Position numbers and translations under genes: made by a program. Shown here one piece after another: positions 52,501 to 63,886 of a stretch of DNA of 64,000 nt. Origin of the DNA: Phalacrocorax aristotelis (lineage: Eukaryota > Chordata > Aves > Suliformes > Phalacrocoracidae); contig NC_134279.1 in NCBI RefSeq assembly GCF_949628215.1, positions 8,104,041 to 8,168,040 on the forward strand. The letters are read 5' to 3'. Each line of letters opens with the position of its first letter. Position 1 is the first letter of the stretch. Under the pieces are notes generated by a model. That model was not told the DNA's origin. It worked only from the letters and a program-made list of their open reading frames with translations, and did not search any database.

Positions 52501-55500
52501 ATATTTCTCAGAGTATTTTTTCATGGCTTTTGAACTCAGTACTGTTCTCACTGCTCTTTCAGTGGAATTTCAGTTAGAGAGCTCCTATAATCATGCCCAA
52601 TAATAAAGCAATTTCATCAATAAGTGATAAATGATTGCCATTATTTCTGCACCTATACATGGAACAACAGAATACTGAAGCACAGGGACAGAGCCGTTCA
52701 TGTGGGCTCAAGTTTATTGTTTTTTGTGTTTTTTCAGCCTCCTGTTTTCAGTCTTTTTACACTAATGTTTCATAAGCTGCTATTACAGCAAGAAAAACAA
52801 AGCTAGGAGAAACATTCAGGAGTTATGCCTGCGTTTTTACAAATGATATTGCATTGTTCTTTCTGATATGCATGGGGTCTGGTGGGAGGAAAGGGGTTTG
52901 GGTTTTGCTTCTTTTTCTTTTTTTTAACCAATATGGAGATTCTTGCTGTGTGAAGTAACTTTCCTTTTCAGTCAGCCCGTTCCACGTTCGTTACAATCCT
53001 TCACCCCCTGCCAGCCGATGAACGGTTGATGTAGTAACAGCTAGCTAAGCAGTATTCAATCATGCTCCTTTTGGATTGCTTTAAAGTAAACTGACTCTCA
53101 CTTTACAGTAAACTTGAGTCTGAACAGATATCTGGGGATTCAAGTGGTGTGTAAAATGAGCAGATACATTGTTCTGGTTTCTCCTAAACAACCTAATGAT
53201 AGAGGGGAAGTTCTGCCAAGAAGCTGGTAACTTCCTACCTCGAAAAGAAAGTGGAGACGGGCACCATGCTAATCATAGTACACACCTCCCACTGAAAACT
53301 AATTTTGCTTGTGAGCCACAAAAAACGTGGGTGAAACAGACGAAAAGACCCAGTGCAAAGCCTACGCGAGATGGAGGCAGTGGGTCTTCACTCTATATCA
53401 GGCCACCAGGGTCTGAAAGGGGCTCACCAGTGACCAGGCCACTCCGGGCACCCTGTGCTGTCCACCATCCTGAGATCAATTCGGCCAGGTCTTACTGCTT
53501 AAACTTGGTCATATAAATCAGGCTGGCAGGCATGGTGATGGCACAGATGTGACAGGGCATGTTGGCCCACGCAAGCAGCCACACCAACAGGTCTCCACTG
53601 CTTCAAAGGCCAGCTTGGGAGCATCATCCGGCAGCATCTCCATCCAACGGCAGGTGGGCTGTTGCTCTGTTTTGAGGAGAGGGAGCACAAGGTGGTAGCA
53701 TATAAACACCTACGGTCCCATGGGCTCACTGTCCTGGTGCTGGTACCTCACTGCGGCCTCCCTGCCTGCTCCGCAGCACTTGTGGGTGCTTCTTGGCCCT
53801 GGCACAAGGACCCACAAAAGCCATCCAGGCAATGCAGCACAAAGGCACTCAAACTCCTTTGCATGGCAGGGATGCTGAGCTGGAGAGGTCCTGGGGATGG
53901 GCTGAGGCATGTGGGGTCTCTCCACTTGGTCCTCTCTCTGAGGATGTTGTGTCAGTTCAAGAGCAGGCCCGGCCTCAGCTGCCTCCTCCTGCCAGCTTGG
54001 TGCCTGCATTAATTCGCCCCGTAGGAGCCAGCACAGGTCAGGAAAAGCCCGTGTTGCGTTGGGGCTAATAAATTTGCTGACCTATATGTGGATGTTTACG
54101 CACTGCATTCCCAAGCACATCCTGCCATATCAATGTTCGAGGGAGCATACCTGCAGAGTCCCAGTCTTTTATTAATCTCAACTAACAGACAACAAACTGT
54201 GCCATAAGCCGGCTGCATTTCATATTTAGAAAGAGTCTCAAGCTCCTTGAATAGCCCTGAACAACAGAACTTACTCCCAGAGAGCCAGACCTCCCCGTAG
54301 CCTGCAGTACGGGAAGGGGGTTGGGAGTTACTTGCAGACCGCCTGCCTATCTGGAAGGCTGCTTTGCTCCGACAGCTGCCGGCGCTGGACGCAGTGACCA
54401 CGCTGCAGTCCCAGCCGCGCCGCAGACAACAAGAAATTGCTGGTCTTAGTTCCACAACAGTCCTAGGCAAACATCCCCAAAATAGGAGAAACCCACTTAA
54501 ATGGACTTATGTAATTTCAAAATAATGAATGCACGGATTGAAGTCCACGTCCTAAGGGAGCAGTCACAATGTGCTAGCCTTAATGCTACAGCAGCACCCT
54601 GATATCAAAACAACGTCCTCAGACCAGCCGTTCCCAAACAGGGGACATCCCAGGCTACATTAGTAGCAAGGTGTACACTCATCCTGTCACTAACTTGGTC
54701 TTCAGCTCAGATCTTTCTTTTCAGAGCCTCTTTTGTCAGTCTCAGCAATCTCTTGGATAGATGAGCGCTTCTCTTTTCTCTCAAGGTAAAACTCCCAATG
54801 TCTCACACCTTGCGCTATATCCATCCTGAGTCAATATTCAAGGACAATTTTTCTAGGATGGCTCTTGCTATACCACCTTTCTCTGAATTGGCATCCCCTC
54901 CTCTGCTTCTCCTTGTGCTTGTCTTTGAAGGCTTTGATTCCCACTGTCATCTCTCCTTGGTTATTAGAAGGTCAGCTCTCAAACTGGCCGGCCTGTGCTG
55001 CCCACCGCTGCTGCCCACCATGGAGCTGGATGTTCAAACAAGATATTCTGCACTTCCTTGTGGACTACCTGGGACAGTAATAAACATCCATGTAAAGACC
55101 AAGCCTCTTTATTCCACATCCATTCTTAAAAATCTTTTGTACCTTGAAGCATTTAAACTTCAATAAAACTTCAGCTGTTAGGAAAAAAAAAAATTAAATA
55201 CTGTTATCAATTCTGCTGCTTCCCTGTATCCTTGTCTAGGAGCTGCCTACGTGTTGCCCGAGGTTGGTACATACCACTGTGGTGAGAGTGTTGTTCTGTT
55301 TGTCCAGCTCCACGCTCAGCAGCACTTTGTCCCCCGATTAGGATGCCTAAGCGAAGAACAGAGCAGGTTTAATTGAGGCTGTGGTTTTGCCATGTGAAGA
55401 ACAGTGCCCACAACCTAGTGGTCCTGCTGGAGTTGGAAAGCTGAAGGCGCCAAGGAATACTTTGACCGTGGTGGTATCTATGCTGTGGAAACTTGTTTTA

Positions 55501-56394
55501 TTTCTAAAGGAGTAGATTAGGAGTGTGGGGGACATCAAGTCTAAACCAGCTTGACACTACTTGGCAACATCCAGTCGTTGTCCACGTGATCTATGAAAAT
55601 CATAGAGTAAAATGAAAACACATTGAAAAGACAGTCATTATTTCTGCAGGGTAAGAGCTTGAGCCTGCGAGTACACTGTGGCAAACTTGGACCTTAGGAA
55701 ACACAGGAGGGAGTGAATCTGCCAGATTAATTTTCCTTTTGACCCAGTTACTATCGTGCTGCTTGGTGGTACTGACGAGAAGTGTGATGGTAATAGTCTT
55801 TTGTACCTGTGCTCCCCTTAGTGCACACTTTTAATTTTGAAAACACTCATTTTGGATAGAACGCATTCAGTGTTACTGACATCTGATGGCTTTGACTAAT
55901 GGTTGAAGAGATGGTGAATCAATACTGAAGTTTGTTCATGTTGTTAACTGGTAACAAGGAAGCAATAACTCTGATGTTTTCACTCTTAGGATCATCTTGT
56001 CTCTAGGCAAAAAGACCTACTAGCTTCCCTACAAGGATCTGGAGTAGTGCAATGTTCTTACTTGTTGCAAAACAGGTTTTTAGCAGATGTGAGGAAGTTC
56101 TTTTGTCTCAAGTAATACCTTTACTTTCTACCTTGTATAATGTTAGTATCAAGAGCTCCACCTTTATTCCATACCAAACAAGACTTTTTTTGACGCATAG
56201 AGCGCGGATATAAATCAACTCAGGGATCAAAACTTGTGTTCAGTAGCTGATTGCTTAGTGGTCTTACCCTTAAAGCACAAATATTAAATACTTTTTTAAA
56301 ATTACAATGTACTTTTTACATCTTAGCCACTTGATCCTGGCTGATTTGGTTAATATTGGCCAACATATAAAATATTAAAGACAAATAAACTGTC
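49521..56394. other. Non-coding DNA, no gene recognised
   Basis: AT-rich sequence apart from a GC-richer interval at about 53380-54430, where open frames on both strands reach about 124 codons without recognisable motifs. Around 55160-55193 an AATAAA is followed after about 16 bases by a run of 11 A. This may be the end of a transcript or of a reverse-transcribed copy, but the sequence before it (54700-55160) matches nothing I know. Confidence 0.6.
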
Positions 56395-56575
56395 TCTGGG
56401 TTTGGAAATCCTTGAGCCACAAACTGCTGGAGAGCATTCAGAGGAGAAAAAAAATCATTAAAAGTCTGCCCTGTTCTTATACTCTTCTCTTCACATCTAA
56501 TATTGGCCATTGCTAATGACATTGCTGGGCTGGATGAATTTCTGATGTGTCCTGAAATGGCTGCTCTTAAATCCA
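56395..56575 (+). mobile_element. Ancient divergent CR1 3' end
   Basis: The best part is 56500-56572, which reads TATTGGCCATTGCTAATGAC, then ATTGCTGGGCTGGATGAATT, then a block ending ATGGCTGCTCTTA. This matches the layout of an old CR1 3' UTR well known from turtles and crocodilians: GGCCACTGTCAGAGACAGGA, then TACTGGGCTAGATGGACC, then CCAGTATGGCTGTTCTTA. Upstream pieces such as TTGAGCCACAAACTGCTGG and CTGTTCTTATACTCTTCTC also fit. The copy is strongly decayed. The 87-codon minus-strand open frame at 56316-56579 lies antisense to this relic. Confidence 0.6.
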
Positions 56576-56678
56576 TCATCCCATCCTGGCAAAGGGGAAA
56601 GACTTACCCTTTATAAAAGCAGGCTTCGTGTAAATGAACCAGCAGCGTGAGCCAAAAAACACAGTTATATCAACTCAG

Positions 56679-56770
56679 GTGCAGATTCTGCTACCTTCCC
56701 TTCAAGTGACGGGAACTGCACTCTTGAAGTACTGCTATGGAAATCGGTGTAACTGCTCAAGGAGGGAGTC
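56679..56770. mobile_element. Third palindromic amniote DNA-transposon relic
   Basis: GGTGCAGATTCTGCTACC near the left and GAAATCGGTGTAACTGCTC near the right, with CTTGAAGTACTGC between, resemble the decayed arms of the same palindromic repeat type seen at 16195 and 17860 (GCAGATTCTG, GTGTAAC and TGAAGTCAATGG motifs). The match is weaker than for the other two. Confidence 0.35.
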
Positions 56771-57984
56771 TCTACCCCATGTAAATAAGAATGTCCCTGA
56801 ATAATTTTGTTCATTTATTTCACATGTTAAAAAAGTAATTATCAAAATAATTTCAAAAACAACTTCATCCAGTCCTCTTGTGGGAAATCTCAACAGACGA
56901 CAAGTCAATTGAATTAGCTACGGTGTTACCAGGGTAGACATTGCAACAGAGCCAGAGCAAAGGCACTTCTGCCTTCTCCCTGGTCTGCAACAAACACCTC
57001 CTGCAGACAAATGAGGACTCTTGCTCTTAATTATGCACCCACTAATAATCTCGAGGTTTGTTCCAGTAGTGAAGTTTTTTAGGTGTGGCAACGAGTGAAT
57101 TGTGTTTAGAAGACTTCTGAGAGGACATGAACTTGTCCCCCACGCCATGTTTTCTCTCATGCAGCCAGATCTACGTCAACGGTTCTGGTGTTTTTTGCTC
57201 TTGCCTTTCAGAAAAGTATAACTGGAAAGACACATAGACAGCTTGGTCCTACTTCCGAAAAAATTCTATGCTTTGAACTTTGTGCCTATAGAAGATCTTG
57301 CCTCTCAATACCACGAATACCATCAAATGACAGTCTTCAGAAACAGACCGTCCCATTAATTTGTCAAAAGACCGGAGCTAACCAAGGGACAAGGGAGGCA
57401 TTAAATGCTACCAGCAATAGAAATACTCACATTGCTTTATCTTCCATTCAGTTCAGAGTATTACATTAGGAGAAAACTGGCACCAGAACATGAAGGCTTG
57501 GACGCACGCTCAATATTGCTTCTCACAGTTTGAAAAACTCTGGGGTCTTCCCATATCTGTTAATCAGGCGCCTGGATAAACCTAATATTTTTCCAAGAGG
57601 GGCTTTTGAAAGATCTGATTGCAGTAGCAAAAACGAACATGACACACACGGGGCTTAGCGAGCTCTCCCACGTGCCAATGCTGCTCAAGCAAACGCCAGA
57701 TGCAGTGGGGTAGTCCTCTGCCCAACCCAATACGGATCTGCTAGCTGAGAGGCCTCCAAATCGGAGCTGACTCACCTCCGACATAGCGCAAGCGGCTGGC
57801 CAAAGGGCTCGAGCTGGCAGCACCCAGCTGTGCAGATAGCCTCCAGTGAGTTAGATGGCAAATGCAGAAAAAGCAACTAAAAAAAGGAGATGAGTTAATG
57901 CCAGACAACAGGTTATTCAAGGCAGCAGAATTGCCTAGTGCTGGAAGAGACCCAGGCGCTTCTCCTGACTTTGTTTTTAGCCTG

Positions 57985-58073
57985 TGAAGTGACTGACAGG
58001 GCAAACATTTCTTTATCTCAATATTCCTCGCCTTTTCTGCAAAGTGTTTTGGGATTTACTGGTAAAAAGCAAC
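57985..58073 (+). mobile_element. MIR/L2-like SINE-tail relic
   Basis: The order GTGAAGTGACTGACAGG, then CATTTCTTTATCTCAATATT, then CTGCAAAGTGTTTTGGGATT, then TACTGGTAAAAAGCAACA follows the layout of the old amniote repeat with CAAGTCACTT, CTGTGCCTCAGTTTCC and TAAAGCGCTTTGAGATCC followed by GGATGAAAGGCGCTAT. It is degraded and partly deleted. The assignment is by pattern only. Confidence 0.45.
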
Positions 58074-59228
58074 ACCTTCTAGAAGAGTGATATGGAAAAC
58101 CAGCAATGTAATTATAACATCATTATTATTAAAGCAATCTCGAGCACTGTAGCACTGCATTGTGTCCAGATACACTGCTGAATAAGACTGGATTGTTTTG
58201 TACGTGGGGAAAATACAATGGAAAAGTGAATAGCCAGTATAATGGAAGACGACAGAATAAATCATAATAAAGGTCCATTTTGTCTTTGTCACCAATGAAT
58301 AAAGCTTTGCATTTCAAAGTCTCCCTATGAGGTTGCTCAATGCTATAATACGTCTTGCCAAGACAGCACGTACATGACAGCTGTGGTTGGAGCCTTAACT
58401 CATGATGGAAAGAAAATAATTTTATTACTTACCTGAATTAAAAAGAAAAAAATCTCTTTCCCCTAGGAGATACAGACCAAACCCAAGTTACATCAAAGAA
58501 GTTAAAGGGGAAAATCCGCCCCCCCCAAACCCCAACAACTTATTCTGTGCTGTCCCCCAAACTCTCCTCTCTGGAATCTTAGTATTTTCAGAGTATCGAT
58601 GTCACCAAGAAATCTGTAATGTCATCGGGAACTGAGAGGTTCCTTTGCTGGCAAGCTCCTTTAACAAAGACACCAAGCATCTTGCAAAGGATTCTTTAAA
58701 AACTTCCTGCCATCTCCAGCAGTTACAAAAAACGCAGACTGCCTTTCTCAGTACAGACCTGGCAATGTGCATTATCGCCACCGCTCTAGCAGTAAAAATA
58801 AAAATGGAAAGCCTTTAACGTGGCCAAATGAAATATTATGAATACCCACTTTAACTGGTTTGGCCTTTCCACTACACCCCTCGCCTGCTAATTTGACAAA
58901 TGCTTTTCTGTATACTTTCTTCTCTTTTGGGAATACTAGCTTTGCATGCAGAAAAAAAGTAAATACATCAGTCTATGTAGAGGTGCTGTTCCCTGCCAGG
59001 AAGTGTTTATGATTTGTCCTAGGTCTATAATGAACAAAACTTAATTACAAATACGGTTATATCTTTAAATCAAATCATAATCAACTGCTAGGCTTTGACT
59101 GGCGAGACTGCAATAGGTGCCTGGGACAGCTTTCAAGCTTTTTGCATTTTTATTTGCTCCCAGACCAACTAGTGAATCAAAGATTTGAAGCCCTAAACCC
59201 ACTAACCTACATAGCTGAAACTTTAGAG

Positions 59229-59388
59229 TTGTGGTTTTCAGGCTTTTTGATTTCCAAATGCCTAAGGCCCCCTTATGAATTCAAGTCATCTGATAATAGG
59301 TTTGCTTTTTTTTGTTATCTTTTTATGAAGCCTTAAAATCCGTTCATGAATCATGAGGGTTTTGCAGACCACAGTTGGAAAACCACTG
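59229..59388. mobile_element. hAT-type MITE relic with terminal inverted repeats
   Basis: The left end TTGTGGTTTTCAGGC (59229-59243) and the right end TTGGAAAACCACTG (59375-59388) form imperfect terminal inverted repeats of the CAGTGGTTTTCA type typical of hAT superfamily non-autonomous elements. The flanking 8-mers CTTTAGAG (59221-59228) and TTTAAGGG (59389-59396) agree at 5 of 8 positions, compatible with a decayed 8-bp target-site duplication. The body is about 130 bp, encodes nothing, and includes near-end motifs such as GCAGACCACAG. The element is long dead. Confidence 0.65.
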
Positions 59389-59720
59389 TTTAAGGGGCAG
59401 CAGCTTGCCCACATTACGTGAGTCAGACTTCGCATCTTAACTCTGCGAATCATCATCATTTAAAAAACAAAATAATATTTAGGAATAGTAAACAGACTGG
59501 GACAAGGGTTTCTGGAACCCAGCCTATTTAACACATGCCAACAGCAAGTAAAACAGAAGAACCTCTGTAGCAGACTAACATGCAATAAGAACAATTCTGA
59601 ACACAGTTACAGACTTGGAAGCTGAAGCTGTTAGTCCCCCCAAACAGGCTAGTCAACTGAGTTGCACGCTGCTTCTTCGTAAAACCATTTTCTTTGAAAT
59701 GTTTCTCATGAAGAATGTTT

Positions 59721-59741
59721 CCCCCCACCCCCCACCCCCCC
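59721..59741 (-). other. Potential G-quadruplex on the minus strand
   Basis: C-runs of 6, 6 and 7-8 bases separated by single A residues lie on the plus strand. On the minus strand this gives long G-runs with one-base loops. The long runs can each supply more than one G-column, so a quadruplex is likely in vitro. No adjacent gene is identified. Confidence 0.55.
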
Positions 59742-61054
59742 GAAAGAGGCGATTGTGTTCTGAACAAATACAGTCCTTCAGCAAAGATCGACTCTCGCCT
59801 GCAATGCACACCTACCTGATACACCCAGTGGCACCGGGTCGCCTGCCCTCCGGCGGGAGATGCAACGCCCTTCTGCCAGCAGGCTGTTAGTGATTCAGAC
59901 ATCAAGCCTGAATCAGTGTTTCAACTGAAAGAAACCATTAAACCAGAGATAACTGCTTTAAACCTTCTAGATTCAAAGAAATGGCACTTATTTTTCTGAT
60001 TAGCTCTATCTGGCATAGCCGTTCCCTGCGTCATCCACCCCATCTCCCAGTTGTTCAAGGATAAACAAGAGCAATGGCTGCAAACTACCGTAGCTCTGGC
60101 GGTCCCCTACGCAAACACTGGAGCAAGCCCCGAAAGGCAACTACAGCACAGACTGGGGAGTCCAAGATGAACTAATGAGGTACAGAGATGAAAAAAAAAA
60201 AAAGGTCCCAAACCAAACCACAAAATCCTTTCCTGAGTTCCTAACGCATCAGAAATGTTTACAGGATGGAAACTAAATTTCCAAAGATGCTTTATTTTAT
60301 CACAGGAGTCCGTTAGAAGTTATTTTTCTTTAGCTTAGAATCTACCTGCAATTGTAGGTCTGGGACTGGGCTGGTCTAACACAAACTTGTAAGAACAGAA
60401 GTGAGAACAGTAGGTCTTTCTGGGACACCAGCAAATTAGATTTCCATTCTAAAGGTCGATTTGTTTATATTACCTACATACATATTTGGAGGCTTCTTTA
60501 ATAAAATGGTTTGCCAAGTAGATTTCTCAGTCCCATACCCTATTTCTGTGACTCTTTGTAGCATAAAATGATTAGGATTTAGATCAATGCCAAATTCTCG
60601 TTGCTGTCTCTCAAAGGGCCTCCATCTGAAAAGCTTTAGTTCACTGTGCCAACTAGTCCCAGCTTTCTTTTGGAAAATACATGTAATACACATGCCAGAT
60701 TATAAAGATCTCACAGAAGATGTGAAGCATTATTCAGTGTGATTGTTTATATTCCATAGAATAAGAGATTTAAAACAGCTGTTGAATGATTTTATTTAAA
60801 TATTATTACAGTGATTATCTGAAGAAAATGAGGGTGTCTCTGGAACGTAACATAACTTACTCAAAGATTAATTCAATGAAAAGGATTCTCTGCCTCAACG
60901 AAAAATAGCCACTGAACAAACGCATCTCCTATTTTGTTATTTCAGACATAAAAAACTTAACAAAAGAAGGTCAATAATTATTGTGAGGAACCACAGGAAT
61001 ATACAGAAAACAAGCCAATGGTTACTGATAATTTTGTCATTCTCCTTATCTTAG

Positions 61055-61113
61055 AAATCAGTCGACCCATGAGCACCAACAGCTGGAAGCAGCGGGAACC
61101 AGAACACACGGAG
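61055..61113 (+). other. Candidate small exon, 59 bp, unproven
   Basis: A near-ideal acceptor (TTCTCCTTATCTTAG) precedes 61055, and a good donor (GAG|GTAAAC) follows 61113. The enclosed 59 bp is open in one frame and reads ISRPMSTNSWKQREPEHTE. It contains three CpG in otherwise CpG-poor surroundings. I do not recognise the peptide. It may be an exon of an unidentified plus-strand transcript or a chance pairing of splice-like sites. Confidence 0.2.
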
Positions 61114-61744
61114 GTAAACGTGAACCATCGTCGGCAGAAGGCACAGACAAACTCTTCCTTCACACTCAACAACCCTCTGCAGAGAAATCACGAGGGGTAT
61201 GTCATCTAAAGCTGAAGTGAGACAGGATCACAGGGGCAAGTGGGATTGTTGCAATGACCGGAAAACTTCTCTCTCCTACTTTAATAACAAGTTCAAGGAA
61301 AATAGTTAGCCACCAGCAGTAAGCGAGCTTTTGCTTACACTGAAAATACCACAGAGAAGCCGTGATCTAAGAGAGAATTAACAAATAATATTCAAAGTGG
61401 TAAAGAACTTACAGCAACTGAAATATTGAATTTATTGGCCCTCCTGGTATATACAGTATATAATGGTCAGTTTAAACAAATGATCATGCAGCAAAGTTTC
61501 TCCTGCAGATGCTTAGGGTTGACTCAGATTAATGTGAAAAAGGTCGGCTGCGTGATAAGCAGGATCATGGGAATTAACATCGGGTCTGAGTTTTGCTGGC
61601 CCCGCCTGCCTACCGGACACACAGAATGTGTTTCATTAAGTACTACACAAACATTAACCAAGTTTAACAACCTTCTCCTGAGATGTCCCAGGAAACGAGG
61701 TAGTAAAATTAAAACAGTTAGATGTCTGCTGAAAAGCAAATATA
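61114..61744. other. Non-coding DNA, no gene recognised
   Basis: No repeat or gene is recognised. The 126-codon plus-strand frame at 61426-61806 has no family signature and runs into AT-rich sequence, so I treat it as chance. Confidence 0.6.
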
Positions 61745-63712
61745 TTTATTATGCACTTTCATATACACAGGGATTTTTGCTTAATATAATACAAGGAATA
61801 AAATAAAAATTTTACAATGTGAAATTCATTCAATGTACATTAAAGGCTATTTACAACCCACTCCAGGAAAAACAGTCTATCTGCAAACCAAGTTAATTGA
61901 GGAGTTCAGATGGGGAATATTAAGCATAACAGACATTTGCATAGCAGAGTAACTGATGAGGGAAAATACCTTTTTATTTTTAAATAAATGGTAATGTTTT
62001 CAATACTGATCACAGAGAAGACAAAAATGCATCAATTGTGCCTCTGTATCTCTTAATGCATTTCTCTTTTGAAGAGTTTTTCCACATGCACACAGTATTG
62101 ATATCCGTGTCCACAAAACAGCCTTTTCCCTAGCGCTCCCATCAAGAATTCTAGACGTCTTGTGGAGACAGCCTCGGAAGGACCAGTGAAATGGGATGGA
62201 GAGAAACAGGATTCATGTTTTATTCAGGTTTTGCAGGTTGTGAGAACTGTTACACTGCCAGAAGAAACCGTGCTGCGTCGCAGCTGTGCAACTCCATTCA
62301 CCTCCATGTGATTGTACAGATGCGAGAGCAGAGCAGAACAGCGCAAACAACAGGGGGAACGGCAACTTTTCTTTGTACGCAAAACTCTCACAAATGATGA
62401 TATTAAAAAACCACACGCAACAGCAACGTGGAATTACACAGACCTTCTGAGAAAGTGGATGTTTTAAAGCAGATCGTGCTCTGTTCCAGATGATATTCAA
62501 AATCTGTAAGAACTGCCGTCCTGAAAACGTTTCACCAGGCCTACTTTCCGCTGATTTGGGTATGAGGTTTCCCTACCAACTGTTTCAAATGTAAATATCA
62601 TTCACACAAAACCCACCAGGCTATCTGTAAGTTGTGGCCCCTTGTGAAACTGGCCATATTTTTACGTCCTCTGCCCACAAGGTGCAATTAATAACAACAC
62701 AATAAAATTAAATAAATATAATCCCAATGACAGTCAAGGTCAGTAGAAAAATGTCGGCATTCAGGGATCCCTTTCTACAGAGCAAAACATACATCTAATA
62801 ACTAAGAAAAGCTGTATTCTTGCACAGTATGGCAAATGTACTGTACTTGAGGTTCGGAACAAGCTTGCCGAGAACATTTTGGTACTCTCACTTTACTGAG
62901 CCACTAACCCTCTTAAGGCCATTCTGCTAGACTCCTGTTATGTTTATTTTATAATTGTCCCACAGGGACAAGAAATTCAATACATGAAACATTCAGAATA
63001 ATCAATATTGCCATGTGTCAACTTTCAACATCTAATTTTACTATATGCTGAATGCCTAACTATAAAAGATTCTTTTTACATTTAGTAACAAGCAAATAAG
63101 CATGGAGGTGCAAGATATTAAAAAAAAAAATGCTCTGGTGATTGTTAATAACAAGACACGGAGCCCTTTAGTGCCTCAGAATATGCACTACATATACATC
63201 CAGGGGCCATTTATCAAAGTTTAAGGATAGCCATACATCTAATTAATCCTCTAAGAAAAATAACCTTGGCTTTCTATCATCTTATTTGTGGAATGATCAG
63301 AATTAGAGTATGAAAAAGATGAATCCCAAGCCTTTAGAAGAAATACTCACATACAAAAATAGGCTTATCTTCTAAAGAGCGAGGCTGTGTAATGGTGAAT
63401 AGTAGAATATAGCTTGCATTTTTAGAAGAAAATATCCCACTTGTTTCATTTTATCACTCACAGAGCTGTGCAAGTAAGATGTGCACATTCACAGGAAAAA
63501 TTCATACTGTTCACTTTCACATCAACGGCCTTGATTTTGCTCTCTTTCATACAAGTAAAATTCTTCTGCTGTAAGAGTGGGGGACCAGCCTTCCGTTATC
63601 CGTAGATGGACTATCCAGGCTGCCGATTAACCACGCTCCAGGTACAGAGATACTCATGCTGGCTCGACCTCATCCATCTGAATCCGTAACCACATTCATA
63701 CGAGTTTGTGCT
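61745..63712 (-). other. Possible 3' UTR of a minus-strand gene
   Basis: This AT-rich interval would be the 3' UTR if the minus-strand open block at 63713-63886 is a terminal exon. Candidate minus-strand AATAAA signals appear as TTTATT on the plus strand at 61745-61750, near 61973, near 62218 and near 62943. No open frame or named repeat interrupts it. Without transcript data this is inference only. Confidence 0.2.
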
Positions 63713-63886
63713 TTAAAGAGTTATCGCCTCAGGACGAGGCCAACTCAGTAATCTCTGTACTCCCCAGACAACGGTAGTACTAACCGTTTGCTTTTCCATT
63801 GTACTCTCACTGTCTATTCTCTCGGCCTCAATAACAAAGCGTCTGTATTTTCCATGGTTTGTTTTACTGACATTGTCAATACTGTC
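63713..63886 (-). CDS. Candidate terminal coding exon, partial gene, product unknown
   Basis: On the minus strand, a polypyrimidine tract (CTCTTTCTTTTTTCC) and acceptor AG precede an open frame of 57 codons starting at 63886 (or a few bases earlier) and ending at TAA 63715-63713. The peptide begins DSIDNVSKTNHGKYRRF, continues VIEAERIDSESTMEKQ and ends RPEAITL. It is rich in charged residues and has no recognisable domain. An alternative end is an internal weak donor, ACG|GTTAGT, at about 63778. The region 63540-63890 is CpG-enriched for this window, which favours function. The rest of the gene would lie beyond the right edge. I do not recognise the product, and chance is a real possibility. 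Confidence 0.25.
   Translation of the reverse strand, partial: DSIDNVSKTNHGKYRRFVIEAERIDSESTMEKQTVSTTVVWGVQRLLSWPRPEAITL

Larger units (their letters stand above)
56576..61054. other. Non-coding DNA with a cluster of ancient repeats
   Basis: Outside the repeat relics listed separately, this block holds no recognised gene. CpG-containing patches occur near 57640-57800 and 59790-59870. Open frames are at most about 125 codons and have no recognisable motif. Confidence 0.6.

Noticed and set aside
56316..56579. 87-codon minus-strand open frame with a protein-like look
   Set aside because: It is antisense to an ancient CR1 3' end, so the open frame is explained by repeat sequence.
61426..61806. 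126-codon plus-strand open frame
   Set aside because: No motif, starts in and ends in AT-rich non-coding sequence, and has no acceptor or donor support.
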